A stretch of DNA of 64,000 nt from UMGS902 sp045538895 (GCA_045538895.1 JAZQEH010000078.1:28936-92935), one strand, 5' to 3'. Counted from the stretch's first letter, positions 9,301-18,000 are shown. Numbers and translations: made by a program. The notes: generated from the sequence alone by a model not told the origin.

Positions 9301-9739
9301 ATTGTAATACGCTTTTTGCAAGTTCTTTGCCTTGGCTTATGAATCTTTCGTCAAGTGCATCTTCAAACATCATGGTCGGACATGTGAAGTGTACGAGAAG
9401 CGATTCCCACAATACTTTATCTTCGCCCAAAAATCCGATTGCACATGCCTCTTTACAAGTTTCAGCGGTTTCTGTAATTTGGCGGAAGTGGGTATAGGCT
9501 GTAACGTAGTCTTCGTCTATTCTTGTTGAAAAATGTTCGTCATAATATCTGCGGCGGATTGAGCCGTCAAAATAATCAAGTGCGGTCTTTAAAGTTTCAA
9601 GTATAACAGATTCTTCGCTTCTGTCGGTTACTTTTCCACAACGCTTATAAACGTTAAAATTCTGATGATTGTAAAACATAAACGACCACGCAACGGTGTT
9701 TTCCTGCTTTACAGTTTCGATATAAAGCTTGTATACCAT
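9299..9739 (-). CDS. Uncharacterised 146-residue protein
   Basis: I do not recognise this gene with confidence. The product is soluble, acidic and 146 residues, starting MVYKLYIETV at 9739 after AAGGAG. An in-frame ATG at 9778 lies inside the upstream gene and is less likely. The opening strands, with VAWSFMFYNH, YKRCGKVTDRS and a VILETLKTALDYF helix, faintly recall the beta-beta-alpha layout of RNase H-like folds, but the catalytic acids are not clearly placed, so no function is given. It follows the FkbM-type gene by two bases and shares its transcript, ending on the bidirectional terminator with rpsU. Confidence 0.7.
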   Translation of the reverse strand: MVYKLYIETVKQENTVAWSFMFYNHQNFNVYKRCGKVTDRSEESVILETLKTALDYFDGSIRRRYYDEHFSTRIDEDYVTAYTHFRQITETAETCKEACAIGFLGEDKVLWESLLVHFTCPTMMFEDALDERFISQGKELAKSVLQ

Positions 9740-9741
9740 AG

Positions 9742-10824
9742 CTAACTCCTTTTTAAAGCATATAAATTTATATCCCATGCGGGAACATATTCAAATCTAC
9801 GTAGGTACAGTTTGTAGTCAGGAAAAAGTTCGTGCACAAGTTCTGGAAGAACAAACAGGTCTTCGCTTCGGTGATAAAGAGAAATCAGCATATCCGGCTC
9901 GGATTGTTTTATTGTTATAACAGAACCTTTGAGGGCTTCTTTTTCGGCTCCTTCTACATCATATTTAATATAGTCGCAAGATGCATTTATACTGTCAACA
10001 GTGTTCAGCGTAACGGGTTCGGTCTTTTTCAGGTTTTGTGTACCGATTCCGGAATTGCGATTGCCGCCGACTGTAAACTCTGCAACTTCGTATTTATCCC
10101 AAGTGCCGAAATTAAGGGGAATAACTTTAGCTTTCGTTTCTGTTTCCGCATAAGCCGATAACTTTTTAAAATTCTTTCTATCAGGTTCGATAGCAAATAT
10201 TGTTTTAGCATTCTTGCAGTCGGAAATGAATTTTCTTGCTGTGTCGCCGTTGTAGGCACCGGCATCAATAAATGTTTCGTATTTATCAAAGTTCAGCAGA
10301 CTTTTTTCACAGTCGCTACTGCTGATGGCTGCTTTCAAATATGAAATCTTACCGGTGATTTTGTAGCGTATAATGTTTGAATAAAGCACTTTTGATTCGT
10401 CATCGCTAAGCAAATTGTATACATGTTCGAACCGTGCAAAGTTTTCTTTGTAAAAATCAAGTGTGAACAGTGTTTCACCGCACACAGGAACATCAGGAGC
10501 GTACAGTTCGTAATTATCTGCAATAGTGTAGATGTTATTTAGCACATCAGGCAGTGAAGAACCAAATGAAACAAGGACGATGAAGTCGGTATATTTCTCT
10601 TTGATAGCGGAAAATGATAAAACTGTTTTTTCGTGAAATACTTGTCCGCGAACAAATCCGTCACTTGCAAAGAAATCAGCTATTTCTATGTTGTGCTTTT
10701 CTAATACCGCTATAATTTTATCGGCACCGTTGCCCATGCCGTACATAACGATAGGTTTTTTAGCGGAGGCGAGGTATTGCCATAAATCCATATTGAATTC
10801 GGAGAAATGCGGAAGATGGGACAT
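9742..10824 (-). CDS. FkbM family methyltransferase with N-terminal Rossmann-like domain
   Basis: Probable SAM-dependent O-methyltransferase, 360 residues. The C-terminal half (about 180-355) has the FkbM pattern: FIDAGAYNGDTARKF (SAM loop), IFAIEPDRKNFKKL, the TLNTVDSI segment, IKYDVEGAEKEALKG and the LISLYH strand. The N-terminal third (about 20-115) looks like a small Rossmann unit (VMYGMGNGADKI, ASDGFVRG, VLVSFGSS) of the kind seen in sugar-modifying proteins. The ATG follows AAGGAGG by nine bases. Such genes usually modify surface glycans or lipids; no glycan genes flank it here, so the substrate is unknown. Confidence 0.82.
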   Translation of the reverse strand: MSHLPHFSEFNMDLWQYLASAKKPIVMYGMGNGADKIIAVLEKHNIEIADFFASDGFVRGQVFHEKTVLSFSAIKEKYTDFIVLVSFGSSLPDVLNNIYTIADNYELYAPDVPVCGETLFTLDFYKENFARFEHVYNLLSDDESKVLYSNIIRYKITGKISYLKAAISSSDCEKSLLNFDKYETFIDAGAYNGDTARKFISDCKNAKTIFAIEPDRKNFKKLSAYAETETKAKVIPLNFGTWDKYEVAEFTVGGNRNSGIGTQNLKKTEPVTLNTVDSINASCDYIKYDVEGAEKEALKGSVITIKQSEPDMLISLYHRSEDLFVLPELVHELFPDYKLYLRRFEYVPAWDINLYALKRS

Positions 10825-10899
10825 ATCTGTTTTGCCTCCTTGATTTTTTTAATAAAGTGTGCTAAACTCAAATTATAAAGCAGAAAGGATGATTTTTAA

Positions 10900-11241
10900 A
10901 TGGATTGCTTGTTTTGTAAAATAGTTAACGGAGAGATTCCGTCCAAAAAAGTTTATGAAGATGAAAATGTTTATGCGTTTTATGATATTAATCCGCAAGC
11001 ACCCGTACACGTTGTTGTTATACCCAAAAACCATATCGCAGCATGTGCAGATGAAATCAGCGAAAGCAACAGTGCGGTTATAGCAAAGCTTTTCGAGGCA
11101 ATTCCCGCGGTTGCAAAGGCGGCGGGAATAACCAACGGCTACCGCATCGTAAATAATTGCGGAGAGGACGCTTGCCAGTCGGTAAAGCACATTCATTTTC
11201 ATGTGCTTGGCGGCAAAAAACTCTCCGAAACTATGGCATAA
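10900..11241 (+). CDS. HIT family protein (HINT-like nucleotide hydrolase)
   Basis: Histidine-triad protein; HINT members hydrolyse nucleoside phosphoramidates such as AMP-lysine. The 113 residues contain the full family signature: zinc-type CLFCKI at the N-terminus (Cys3, Cys6), NPQAPVHVVVIPKNHI, and the catalytic triad HIHFHVLGG (His97, 99, 101). Length is typical. A single gene with a terminator directly after it, divergent from the FkbM gene. Confidence 0.95.
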   Translation: MDCLFCKIVNGEIPSKKVYEDENVYAFYDINPQAPVHVVVIPKNHIAACADEISESNSAVIAKLFEAIPAVAKAAGITNGYRIVNNCGEDACQSVKHIHFHVLGGKKLSETMA

Positions 11242-11248
11242 ACAATTT

Positions 11249-11278
11249 CGGTCACGGAAAAACCGTGACCGTTTTTTT
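11249..11278 (+). terminator. Intrinsic terminator of the HIT gene
   Basis: Perfect nine-base-pair stem CGGTCACGG / CCGTGACCG with an AAAAA loop, then seven T residues at 11272-11278. The T-run overlaps the last codon of the convergent lysC gene. On the minus strand the hairpin is not followed by a T-run. Confidence 0.92.
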
Positions 11279-12593
11279 ATTTAACAAATTCTTCGTAAAT
11301 TGCACGCAAAGCATTTTCATAATCGTGTTCTTCAACACCGATAATGATGTTAAGCTCACTTGAGCCCTGGTCAACAATGCGAACGTTTATGTTTGCGTTA
11401 GTCAATGCGTTAAATACACGTGCCGCAGTACCTTTAGAACGAATCATACCTCTACCAACGATAGCGATAAGTGCAAGACCGTCTTCGATTGAAACTGCAT
11501 CAGGAGTGGTCTTGAAGCAAATCTCACGAACGATTTTGTCACGCATCGAATCAATACAGGATGTATTTACAACAACGCTCATGGTGTCAATGCCGGAGGG
11601 GAGATGCTCGAAAGGAACATTACATTCTTCAAGTACAGAAAGCACTTTTCTTCCAAAACCGATTTCTGCATTCATCATATCCTTTTCGATATTGATTACA
11701 GAAAGTCCTTTTTTGCCGGCTACACCGGTAATTACGTTTTCGGAAGAATACTCAGCAGTGGTAGAAACAATCATCGTACCGGGGTCGGTAGGAATGTTGG
11801 TATTTTTAATGTTAATCGGAATTCCTGCAAAACGGACAGGGAAGATTGCGTCCTCGTGAAGAACTGTTGCGCCCATATAAGAAAGCTCGCGAAGTTCTCT
11901 ATAGGTGATTGTTTCGATTGCTTTAGGATTATCAACGATTCTTGGGTCAGCCATAAGGAAGCCGGAAACGTCGGTCCAGTTTTCATAAATATCTGCATTT
12001 ACGGCACGTGCAACAATGGAGCCTGTGATGTCGGAGCCGCCACGAGAGAATGTTTTGATTGTGCCGTTAGGCATTGAACCGTAAAAACCGGGGATAACGG
12101 CGTGCTTGTGGTTGCGAAGAATAGCAGAAAGTGTTACGTTAGTACGCTCTGCATCATAGCTACCGTTTTCTTGGAAGAAGATTACACTTGCCGCATCAAT
12201 GAAATCAAAACCGAGGTAATTTGCAAGAATAATGCCGTTTAAGTATTCACCGCGGCTTGCAGCATAATCGCGACCGGGACGATGGGAAAAGGCACTTTTG
12301 ATACGGTCATATTCTTTTGTCATATCCAAAGAAAGACCGAGACCGGAAATAATCGCTTCATAGCGATCGATAATTTTATCAAAATCTGCTTCGAAGTCAT
12401 CGCCGTTCATGGCCTTTTCAAAGCAGGAATAAAGCATGTCGGTAACTTTTGTATCATCCTTGAAGCGTTTGCCCGGTGCAGATGGCACTACATAACGTCT
12501 GGCAGGATCTTCGTGAATAATATCGGCAACTTTTTTGAACTGCTCGGCATCTGCCAAGGAAGAGCCGCCGAATTTAATAACTTTAACTTGCAT
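11277..12593 (-). CDS. lysC: Aspartate kinase (monofunctional)
   Basis: Phosphorylates aspartate, the first step toward lysine, diaminopimelate, threonine and methionine. The 438-residue protein has KVIKFGGSSLAD at the start, FSRGGSDITGSI with the substrate-binding residues, WTDVSGFLMADPRIV, and C-terminal tandem ACT domains for feedback control (LSVINIEKDMMN and ALIAIVGRGM regions). I start at 12593 because AAGGAG precedes it and the family begins there; an in-frame ATG 42 bases upstream has no good site. It has its own promoter; the short leader leaves no room for a lysine riboswitch. Which amino acid inhibits it cannot be told from sequence. Confidence 0.94.
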   Translation of the reverse strand: MQVKVIKFGGSSLADAEQFKKVADIIHEDPARRYVVPSAPGKRFKDDTKVTDMLYSCFEKAMNGDDFEADFDKIIDRYEAIISGLGLSLDMTKEYDRIKSAFSHRPGRDYAASRGEYLNGIILANYLGFDFIDAASVIFFQENGSYDAERTNVTLSAILRNHKHAVIPGFYGSMPNGTIKTFSRGGSDITGSIVARAVNADIYENWTDVSGFLMADPRIVDNPKAIETITYRELRELSYMGATVLHEDAIFPVRFAGIPINIKNTNIPTDPGTMIVSTTAEYSSENVITGVAGKKGLSVINIEKDMMNAEIGFGRKVLSVLEECNVPFEHLPSGIDTMSVVVNTSCIDSMRDKIVREICFKTTPDAVSIEDGLALIAIVGRGMIRSKGTAARVFNALTNANINVRIVDQGSSELNIIIGVEEHDYENALRAIYEEFVK

Positions 12594-12648
12594 TTTGTTC
12601 TCCTTGCTGGGACTGAATGAAAAATTAATATACAAAATATACTAATAT

Positions 12649-12677
12649 ATTATATGCTTGCATTTTTCATCTGTCAA
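12649..12677 (-). promoter_or_regulatory. SigmaA promoter of lysC
   Basis: On the minus strand TTGACA (12672-12677) and TATAAT (12649-12654) are separated by 17 bases, both consensus hexamers. The transcript would start near 12642, leaving a leader of about 50 bases. Confidence 0.9.
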
Positions 12678-12684
12678 GAAAAAT

Positions 12685-14523
12685 TTAAGTGTTTTCGAGG
12701 TATTTTTCAGCTTGTAAAGTAAAGAGATTATAATACGCTCCCTCTTTTTCCATCAGCTCTTTATGATTGCCACGTTCAAGCACTTTGCCGTTTTGCATTA
12801 CGATGATTTCGTCAGCGGCAGTTGCGCTTGAAAGACGGTGAGATACAAACAGCGTGGTTTTGCCTTGACGAAGTGTATCAAATTGCTTGAAAATTTCAGC
12901 TTCGGCAATAGGGTCCAGAGAGGCTGTGGGCTCGTCAAGAATAAGGAATTCAGCATCTTTGTAAAAAGCACGTGCAATTGAAATCTTCTGCCACTGACCA
13001 ATGGAGAGGTCTATGGCATCGTTGTCAAAGAAGCGGATTAATGGGGTGTCATAGCCTTTGGGCAAAGAGTTGATGTAATCATGAATGCCGCTTTGTTCTG
13101 CCGCAAATATAAGCCTGTCGGTGTTTTCTTCACGATGAATATCGCCAAAAAGAATGTTTTCTTTAGCAGTAACTGCATATTTAGAAAAATCCTGAAATAC
13201 GATGCCAAACATCGCATAAAGCGCCTTTACATCATAGTTTCTGATATCTTGACCGTCAAGCAGGATTACGCCGTTTGTGGGGTCATAAAGACGTGTCATA
13301 AGTTTTATCAGAGTGGTTTTTCCTGCACCGTTAAGACCGACCAGGGCATAAGATTTTCCGCCTTGCAAGGTTAAATTCAAATCTTTGATTATAAGGCGGT
13401 CGGTGCCGGGGTATGCGAATGAAACATTGCGGAATTCCAAAGTGTGGGCAATGTTCTTTTGCGGCACTATAGCGGGAATGCACTTAGGTACAATTTGCGG
13501 TTTTACTTCCATAAACTCAATCATGTTATCAATGAAAAGTGTACCCTCATATACTTTTGATGAGTTTGTAACAATTCCTGAGATGCTTGTAAGAACAGAA
13601 GTTAAAGCTGTTGAGTAAAGGGAATAGTCTCCGACCTCCATACCGTCAAAGCATACCTTGTATGCAACGAATAAAAAGAAGCATGCATTAAACAATGTGG
13701 AAACAATGTAAACAACCATATGCAAAACACTTTCACGTATATAAATACGTTTTAGTCCTGCAAAATAGTTTGCAAATGTTCTCTTGTATCTTTCGATAAA
13801 CGATTGGTGCAGGTCAAGGAGTTTAACTTCCTTGTTGAAGTTTTTATCAGTAAGCACGTGAGTGCAATAGTTCATCTTGCGACGGTCGGTTGTATGGTCT
13901 TTTATGTATCTGAAGGTGATTTTTTTATATGCGAAGTTGACAACCGCAGAGGGAAGAGCAAACAGGATGAGAATAAACGGTATAAGTGGGTTCAATGTGC
14001 CAAGAGTTATTACGAAGCTGACGGAGCTAATAATGCTGCTGAAAAGCGACAGAGTGGAGTTCAATATGGTGATGGGGCGGCTTGATGCTTCTCGGTTTGC
14101 GTTTTCAAGTTTTTCATAAAAGTCCGGCAAATCGAAATTAGCAAGGTCGATTTCCTCGGTTTTGCGAGCAATTTTGAGTTTTATATGATTTGTTACCATT
14201 TCACCTGAAAGTGTGGTAAGCGTGCTTTTAAGCTGTGTGGAAAAACGGGATAAAATCAAATAAAGAAATTGCAAAATCAGGAGGTTCATGACATTTGATA
14301 AAGCATCCCATGAACCGGCACCGATTATTTTTACCAACTCATTTATCAGACGGCTTGCGATATACACATTCATCAGCGGCAGAATACCATCAAGAATACT
14401 GATGAATACCATACCCAAAAGCAACATAAAGCTGGTTTCTTTTACAAGTTTTAAAATGTATAACAGATGATATACAGTGCTTTTTAACTTTTTAAAAAGC
14501 GGAATTCTTTCTTTGTTTTTCAA
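12685..14523 (-). CDS. ABC transporter, fused permease and ATPase (exporter type)
   Basis: Half-transporter that would work as a dimer, moving an unknown substrate across the membrane. The 612-residue protein has an N-terminal six-helix region (about 30-340) and a C-terminal nucleotide-binding domain: Walker A GLNGAGKTT, Q-loop IVFQDFSKY, signature LSIGQWQKISIARAF, Walker B FLILDEPTASLD and H-loop LFVSHRLSS. The signature has Ile for the usual Gly in LSGGQ, seen in some peptide and lantibiotic exporters. The only upstream start that keeps the first membrane helix is a TTG at 14523, after a GGTAGG-like site. No substrate gene or partner lies nearby. Confidence 0.9.
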   Translation of the reverse strand: MKNKERIPLFKKLKSTVYHLLYILKLVKETSFMLLLGMVFISILDGILPLMNVYIASRLINELVKIIGAGSWDALSNVMNLLILQFLYLILSRFSTQLKSTLTTLSGEMVTNHIKLKIARKTEEIDLANFDLPDFYEKLENANREASSRPITILNSTLSLFSSIISSVSFVITLGTLNPLIPFILILFALPSAVVNFAYKKITFRYIKDHTTDRRKMNYCTHVLTDKNFNKEVKLLDLHQSFIERYKRTFANYFAGLKRIYIRESVLHMVVYIVSTLFNACFFLFVAYKVCFDGMEVGDYSLYSTALTSVLTSISGIVTNSSKVYEGTLFIDNMIEFMEVKPQIVPKCIPAIVPQKNIAHTLEFRNVSFAYPGTDRLIIKDLNLTLQGGKSYALVGLNGAGKTTLIKLMTRLYDPTNGVILLDGQDIRNYDVKALYAMFGIVFQDFSKYAVTAKENILFGDIHREENTDRLIFAAEQSGIHDYINSLPKGYDTPLIRFFDNDAIDLSIGQWQKISIARAFYKDAEFLILDEPTASLDPIAEAEIFKQFDTLRQGKTTLFVSHRLSSATAADEIIVMQNGKVLERGNHKELMEKEGAYYNLFTLQAEKYLENT

Positions 14524-14556
14524 TACGGTTTACCTACCTGAAAATAAAATATATTT

Positions 14557-14585
14557 ATTATAACACTTATTTGAAAATTTTACAA
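14557..14585 (-). promoter_or_regulatory. SigmaA promoter of the ABC transporter
   Basis: Minus strand: TTGTAA (14580-14585) and TATAAT (14557-14562) with a 17-base spacer, 34 bases upstream of the TTG start. It lies back to back with the promoter of the divergent DUF1015 gene. Confidence 0.8.
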
Positions 14586-14600
14586 TAATATATTTTAATC

Positions 14601-14629
14601 TTGAAAAAAAGTGTAAGTTGGTATAGAAT
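14601..14629 (+). promoter_or_regulatory. SigmaA promoter of the DUF1015 gene
   Basis: TTGAAA (14601-14606) and TAGAAT (14624-14629) with a 17-base spacer; the ATG at 14660 follows AAAGGAGAAAG. Confidence 0.85.
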
Positions 14630-14659
14630 AATCTCGTAAATCCCAAAGGAGAAAGAATA

Positions 14660-15895
14660 ATGAGAAATATTTTTTCAGAAGCAGATATTCTGTTGCCTAA
14701 ATTTATAGATGATGCCAAAAAGGCTGAAAAGTGGGCGGTGGTTGCATGCGACCAGTTTACCAGCGAGCCGGAATACTGGCATAAAGCCTATGAAGTTGCA
14801 GGAGATGAACCGAGTATTATAAATATAATCCTACCTGAAGTTTTTTTGTCGGAAGGTACAGCGGATAGACTTTCAAAAATCTCTGAGTGTATGAACAAAT
14901 ATAAATGTGAAGTTCTTGAAGAGCATGCGAACACACTTATATACATACGCAGAAAACAATCTGACGGCAGAATACGTAGCGGCATTGTCGGAAAAATTGA
15001 TTTAGAGGAGTACGATTATTCTGTTGGCTCGAAGTCTGCGGTAAGGGCTACAGAGGGAACTGTGCTTGAACGCATTCCTCCGAGGGTGGCGGTACGCCGT
15101 GCGGCGGTAATTGAGTCTCCTCACATAATGTTGTTAATTGATGATAAGAAAAAAAGTATAATCGAGTCACTTGCTAAGGAAGAAACAATGCAAAAGATTT
15201 ATGACTTTGATTTAATGCTTGGTGGGGGACATATCGAGGGATATGCACTTAGTTGTGATCAATCAAAAGCGGTTTTGGAAAAACTTGCGTGCATGTTTGA
15301 AGAAAACAACGGCACAATTAAATTTGCTGTCGGTGACGGCAATCATTCGCTTGCCAGTGCAAAGGCAAGATATGAGGAACTGAAAGCGGAAATAGGTGTA
15401 GATAATGCACGAAAGCATCCTTTGCGTTATGCGCTGTGCGAGGTTGTAAACCTTCATGACAGTGCCCTTGATTTTGAACCCATATACAGACTTGTCAGAA
15501 CCGTTGATAAGCAGAAACTATTATCTGCACTTGAGGCTTACGGAAAGAACTGCGACAACGGCAAGCAGAGTGTAAAATGTATTTTTGACGGCACTGAACG
15601 TATCATTAATCTTGGTGCCGGTACACATTCGCTTACGGTTGGTACATTGCAGACTTTTTTGGATAACTATAAAAAAGAAAACAGTGATGTAGAAATTGAC
15701 TACATACACGGTATTGATTCAATAAAGAAACTTGCTTGCGATAAGGACGCAATAGGTTTCGTGTTTGATGGAATGAAAAAGGAAGAACTTTTTGATGCCG
15801 TTGAAAAAGACGGGGCTTTGCCGAGAAAGACATTTTCTATGGGAGAAGCGAGAGATAAACGTTACTATATTGAGTGCCGTAATATTGCAGAATAG
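14660..15895 (+). CDS. DUF1015 family protein
   Basis: Conserved protein of unknown function, 411 residues, soluble. The family is recognised from the N-terminal DILLPKFIDDAKKAEKWAVV followed by CDQFTSEPEYW, the PPRVAVRRAA segment and the most conserved block FAVGDGNHSLASAKARYEEL (about residues 221-240), whose Gly-Asp-Gly-Asn-His cluster looks like an active or ligand-binding site. Relatives are widespread in Clostridia and sometimes sit near amino-acid metabolism genes, but no activity has been assigned that I know of. Single gene with its own promoter and terminator. Confidence 0.88.
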   Translation: MRNIFSEADILLPKFIDDAKKAEKWAVVACDQFTSEPEYWHKAYEVAGDEPSIINIILPEVFLSEGTADRLSKISECMNKYKCEVLEEHANTLIYIRRKQSDGRIRSGIVGKIDLEEYDYSVGSKSAVRATEGTVLERIPPRVAVRRAAVIESPHIMLLIDDKKKSIIESLAKEETMQKIYDFDLMLGGGHIEGYALSCDQSKAVLEKLACMFEENNGTIKFAVGDGNHSLASAKARYEELKAEIGVDNARKHPLRYALCEVVNLHDSALDFEPIYRLVRTVDKQKLLSALEAYGKNCDNGKQSVKCIFDGTERIINLGAGTHSLTVGTLQTFLDNYKKENSDVEIDYIHGIDSIKKLACDKDAIGFVFDGMKKEELFDAVEKDGALPRKTFSMGEARDKRYYIECRNIAE

Positions 15896-15910
15896 AACAA
15901 AACAAGACTT

Positions 15911-15949
15911 AAACCGAACGGGATTTTTTTCGTTCGGTTTTTCTTTTTA
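15911..15949 (+). terminator. Intrinsic terminator after the DUF1015 gene
   Basis: Ten-base-pair stem AAACCGAACG / CGTTCGGTTT with a ten-base loop, followed by TTCTTTTT. It separates this gene from the sporulation pair spoIIGA-sigE. Confidence 0.88.
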
Positions 15950-15976
15950 TTTAATGTCAAAATAATTGCTCAAAAG

Positions 15977-16009
15977 CCGACACCGTTTTGAATTGGTTTG
16001 TATTAAAAT
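15977..16009 (+). promoter_or_regulatory. Candidate Spo0A-dependent promoter of spoIIGA-sigE
   Basis: CCGACA (15977-15982) and TAAAAT (16004-16009) are 21 bases apart. That is too wide for an ordinary SigmaA promoter but close to the 22-base spacer of the Spo0A-activated spoIIG promoter of B. subtilis. The -35 region on the minus strand reads TGTCGGC, a partial match to the Spo0A box TGTCGAA, and TGTCAAA lies upstream at 15955-15961 on the plus strand. Weak on its own, helped by gene context. Confidence 0.4.
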
Positions 16010-16028
16010 ATCGCCGGAGGGATCAAAA

Positions 16029-16883
16029 GTGGTAAGGGTTTTGTATGGCGATGTTTTGCTTTTAATAGATTTTTGTATGAATTTTTTTGTATTATATACG
16101 TCTTCATTGGTTTTGCGGCGCAGAGTGAAAGCCGTTTGCATAGCGGGTGCATCTGCTATAGGTGGAGTTTATAGCGTTGCCAAGGTTTTTGTCAGCGGTA
16201 ATGACGTAGTAGATTGTATTATAAGTTTACTTGTTGGATTACTGATGTGTTATATTTGTTTTGGGTTGTATAGTTTTTTGAAAACTGCAGTTGTGTTTTT
16301 TGGCATTGCTTCACTTGTCGGCGGAATAATGATTGCCACGTACTTCTTTCTTGGCAGTTATCATAAGGATATATACGGTAACTTGTACGATTATACATAT
16401 TCACATGTACCGCTATGGTTATTTACCGTTCTGGCAGCGGTCAGTATGCTTATTTCATGGATATTTACCTATATAGGCAGAGAAAGAACGGATAAGCAGG
16501 AAGAAACTGCTACACTCGTTTTCGGTAAAAAAAGTTTAGCTGTTAAACTACTACTTGATTCAGGGAACTTGATAAAAGAACCGATAAGCGGAAAATATGT
16601 TGTTTTGTTAGGGCGTGGCAAGGCAAAAACACTGCTGGGCGAGGAACTTTTCAAGGCAATAACCGAAAAGAATACTGAACTTCTGTTGGCTAATAATTTC
16701 AGGATCGTTTGCGTAAAAGGAATAGACGGAGAAAAAAGGATGTATTACGGATTTTTGCCGGATGGTTTCTATATTGAAAAAGGAAACTGCCGGCTTGAAC
16801 TTGATGCTTATGTGGCGGTATGCGATACAGCGGTCCTATTTGACAAATGCGACGGTCTTGCACATCCGTCAGCGGTATTGTGA
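16029..16883 (+). CDS. spoIIGA: Sigma-E processing peptidase SpoIIGA
   Basis: Membrane aspartic protease that cleaves pro-SigmaE in the mother cell. The 284-residue protein begins VRVLYGDVLLLIDFCMNFF and has five or so membrane helices in the first ~160 residues. The cytoplasmic protease domain has the catalytic motif LLLDSGNLIKEP (Asp-Ser-Gly, near residue 179), where Bacillus has Asp-Thr-Gly. The GTG at 16029 follows GGAGG by eight bases; the longer in-frame extension lacks a site and does not look membrane-bound. Its substrate gene sigE starts 7 bases after its stop. Confidence 0.93.
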   Translation: MVRVLYGDVLLLIDFCMNFFVLYTSSLVLRRRVKAVCIAGASAIGGVYSVAKVFVSGNDVVDCIISLLVGLLMCYICFGLYSFLKTAVVFFGIASLVGGIMIATYFFLGSYHKDIYGNLYDYTYSHVPLWLFTVLAAVSMLISWIFTYIGRERTDKQEETATLVFGKKSLAVKLLLDSGNLIKEPISGKYVVLLGRGKAKTLLGEELFKAITEKNTELLLANNFRIVCVKGIDGEKRMYYGFLPDGFYIEKGNCRLELDAYVAVCDTAVLFDKCDGLAHPSAVL

Positions 16884-16890
16884 GGTAATT

Positions 16891-17610
16891 ATGAGAGCTT
16901 TATTACATTTAATAAATAGTTTTGTAAGTAAGGTTAAAAAGAAAATACTCGATACATATGACACGGTTGCATACGTTAACGGAGCTGAAACGTTGCCGCC
17001 GCCTTTAAGCGCCGAGGAAGAAGCCGCCGCTTTGAACGATGCAAATGACAGTTTTGCCGCCAGAAGTCTGTTGATAGAGCATAATCTGCGTCTTGTTGTG
17101 TACATAGCTAAAAAGTTTGAAAGCAGCGGTATCGGAATAGAAGATCTTGTTTCTATAGGCACAATAGGTCTGATTAAAGCGATAAACACGTTTAAACAGG
17201 ACAAAAACAACAAACTGGCTACATACGCTTCTCGTTGTATAGAAAATGAGATATTGATGTATATGCGCAAAAACAGTTCACGTAGGCTTGAGGTATCAAT
17301 CGAGGAGCCGTTGAATGTTGATTGGGACGGGAATGAGCTTTTGCTTTCCGACGTACTTGGCAGTGACGATGATATGGTCTATAGAAATATTGAAGATGCA
17401 GAGGAGCGGAAAATTGTTCACGAGGCGGTGAAACTGCTAAGTCCGAGAGAGAGAGTAATAATCGAACTTCGTTACGGATTGTCAGGCGGCAAGGAGAAAA
17501 CGCAGAAAGAGGTAGCGGATATGCTTGGAATATCACAATCGTATATTTCAAGGCTCGAAAAGAAAATAATAGACCGATTAAAGGGTGAAGTTGACGGAAA
17601 ATTCAAATAA
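16891..17610 (+). CDS. sigE: RNA polymerase sporulation sigma factor SigE (pro-SigmaE)
   Basis: Early mother-cell sigma factor. The 239 residues start with an amphipathic basic pro-sequence (about 1-27) followed by AYVNGAETLPPPLSAEEE, which aligns directly with the B. subtilis SigE processing region. Region 2 (LLIEHNLRLVVYIAKKFE, DLVSIGTIGLIKAI, YASRCIENEILMYMRK) and region 4 (LSPRERVIIELRYGLSGG, helix-turn-helix VADMLGISQSYISRLEKKI) are complete. ATG at 16891 follows GAGGT; an in-frame extension inside spoIIGA is not real. In Bacillus sigG follows sigE; here rpmE does. Confidence 0.96.
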   Translation: MRALLHLINSFVSKVKKKILDTYDTVAYVNGAETLPPPLSAEEEAAALNDANDSFAARSLLIEHNLRLVVYIAKKFESSGIGIEDLVSIGTIGLIKAINTFKQDKNNKLATYASRCIENEILMYMRKNSSRRLEVSIEEPLNVDWDGNELLLSDVLGSDDDMVYRNIEDAEERKIVHEAVKLLSPRERVIIELRYGLSGGKEKTQKEVADMLGISQSYISRLEKKIIDRLKGEVDGKFK

Positions 17611-17644
17611 AGTCAGAAAAAAATAAAAAAAGTTAACAAAACTC

Positions 17645-17673
17645 TTGCATTTTATAAATTTGTGTGTTATTAT
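17645..17673 (+). promoter_or_regulatory. SigmaA promoter of rpmE
   Basis: TTGCAT (17645-17650) and TATTAT (17668-17673) with a 17-base spacer between the sigE stop and the rpmE ribosome site. Confidence 0.82.
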
Positions 17674-17712
17674 AAGGCGTATTGTGATTACTAATGTAAA
17701 GGGGTGCTAAAA

Positions 17713-17916
17713 ATGAAACAGGGTATCCATCCGGAATATAATGTTGTTACCGTAAAGTGTGCATGTGGTGCTGAATATACCACTCGTTCTACCAAGAGCG
17801 ATGTTAAGGTTGAAATTTGCTCCAAGTGCCATCCTTTCTTCACGGGCAAGCAGAAGTTCGTTGATGCCGGCGGACGCGTTGACAAGTTCAAGAAGCGTCT
17901 TAGCATGGTTAAATAA
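17713..17916 (+). CDS. rpmE: 50S ribosomal protein L31 (zinc-binding form)
   Basis: Bridges the two ribosomal subunits near the 5S rRNA side. The 67 residues show the L31 pattern MKQGIHPEYN, VKCACGAEY, the EICSKCHPFFTGKQK block and a basic C-terminus. CxC plus CxxC mark the zinc-containing form, usually made under zinc-replete conditions and replaced by a Cys-less paralogue on starvation. ATG at 17713 follows AAAGGGG; an in-frame GTG three codons earlier is a weaker option. Monocistronic with promoter and terminator. Confidence 0.97.
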   Translation: MKQGIHPEYNVVTVKCACGAEYTTRSTKSDVKVEICSKCHPFFTGKQKFVDAGGRVDKFKKRLSMVK

Positions 17917-17939
17917 TTCTCGGAAGTTTGCTTTGAAAT

Positions 17940-17980
17940 GGGTAAGTGAACGCTTTGCGGTCATTTACCCTTTTTATTTT
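17940..17980 (+). terminator. Intrinsic terminator of rpmE
   Basis: GGGTAAGTGA pairs with TCATTTACCC (one G-U pair), extended by an inner CGC/GCG, followed by TTTTTATTTTTT. The hflX ribosome site begins about 12 bases later. Confidence 0.88.
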
Positions 17981-18000
17981 TTCAAAAAGCGAGGCAAATT

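Noticed and set aside
12594..12684. Lysine riboswitch before lysC
   Set aside because: The leader after the mapped-looking promoter is about 50 bases, far too short for the lysine aptamer.
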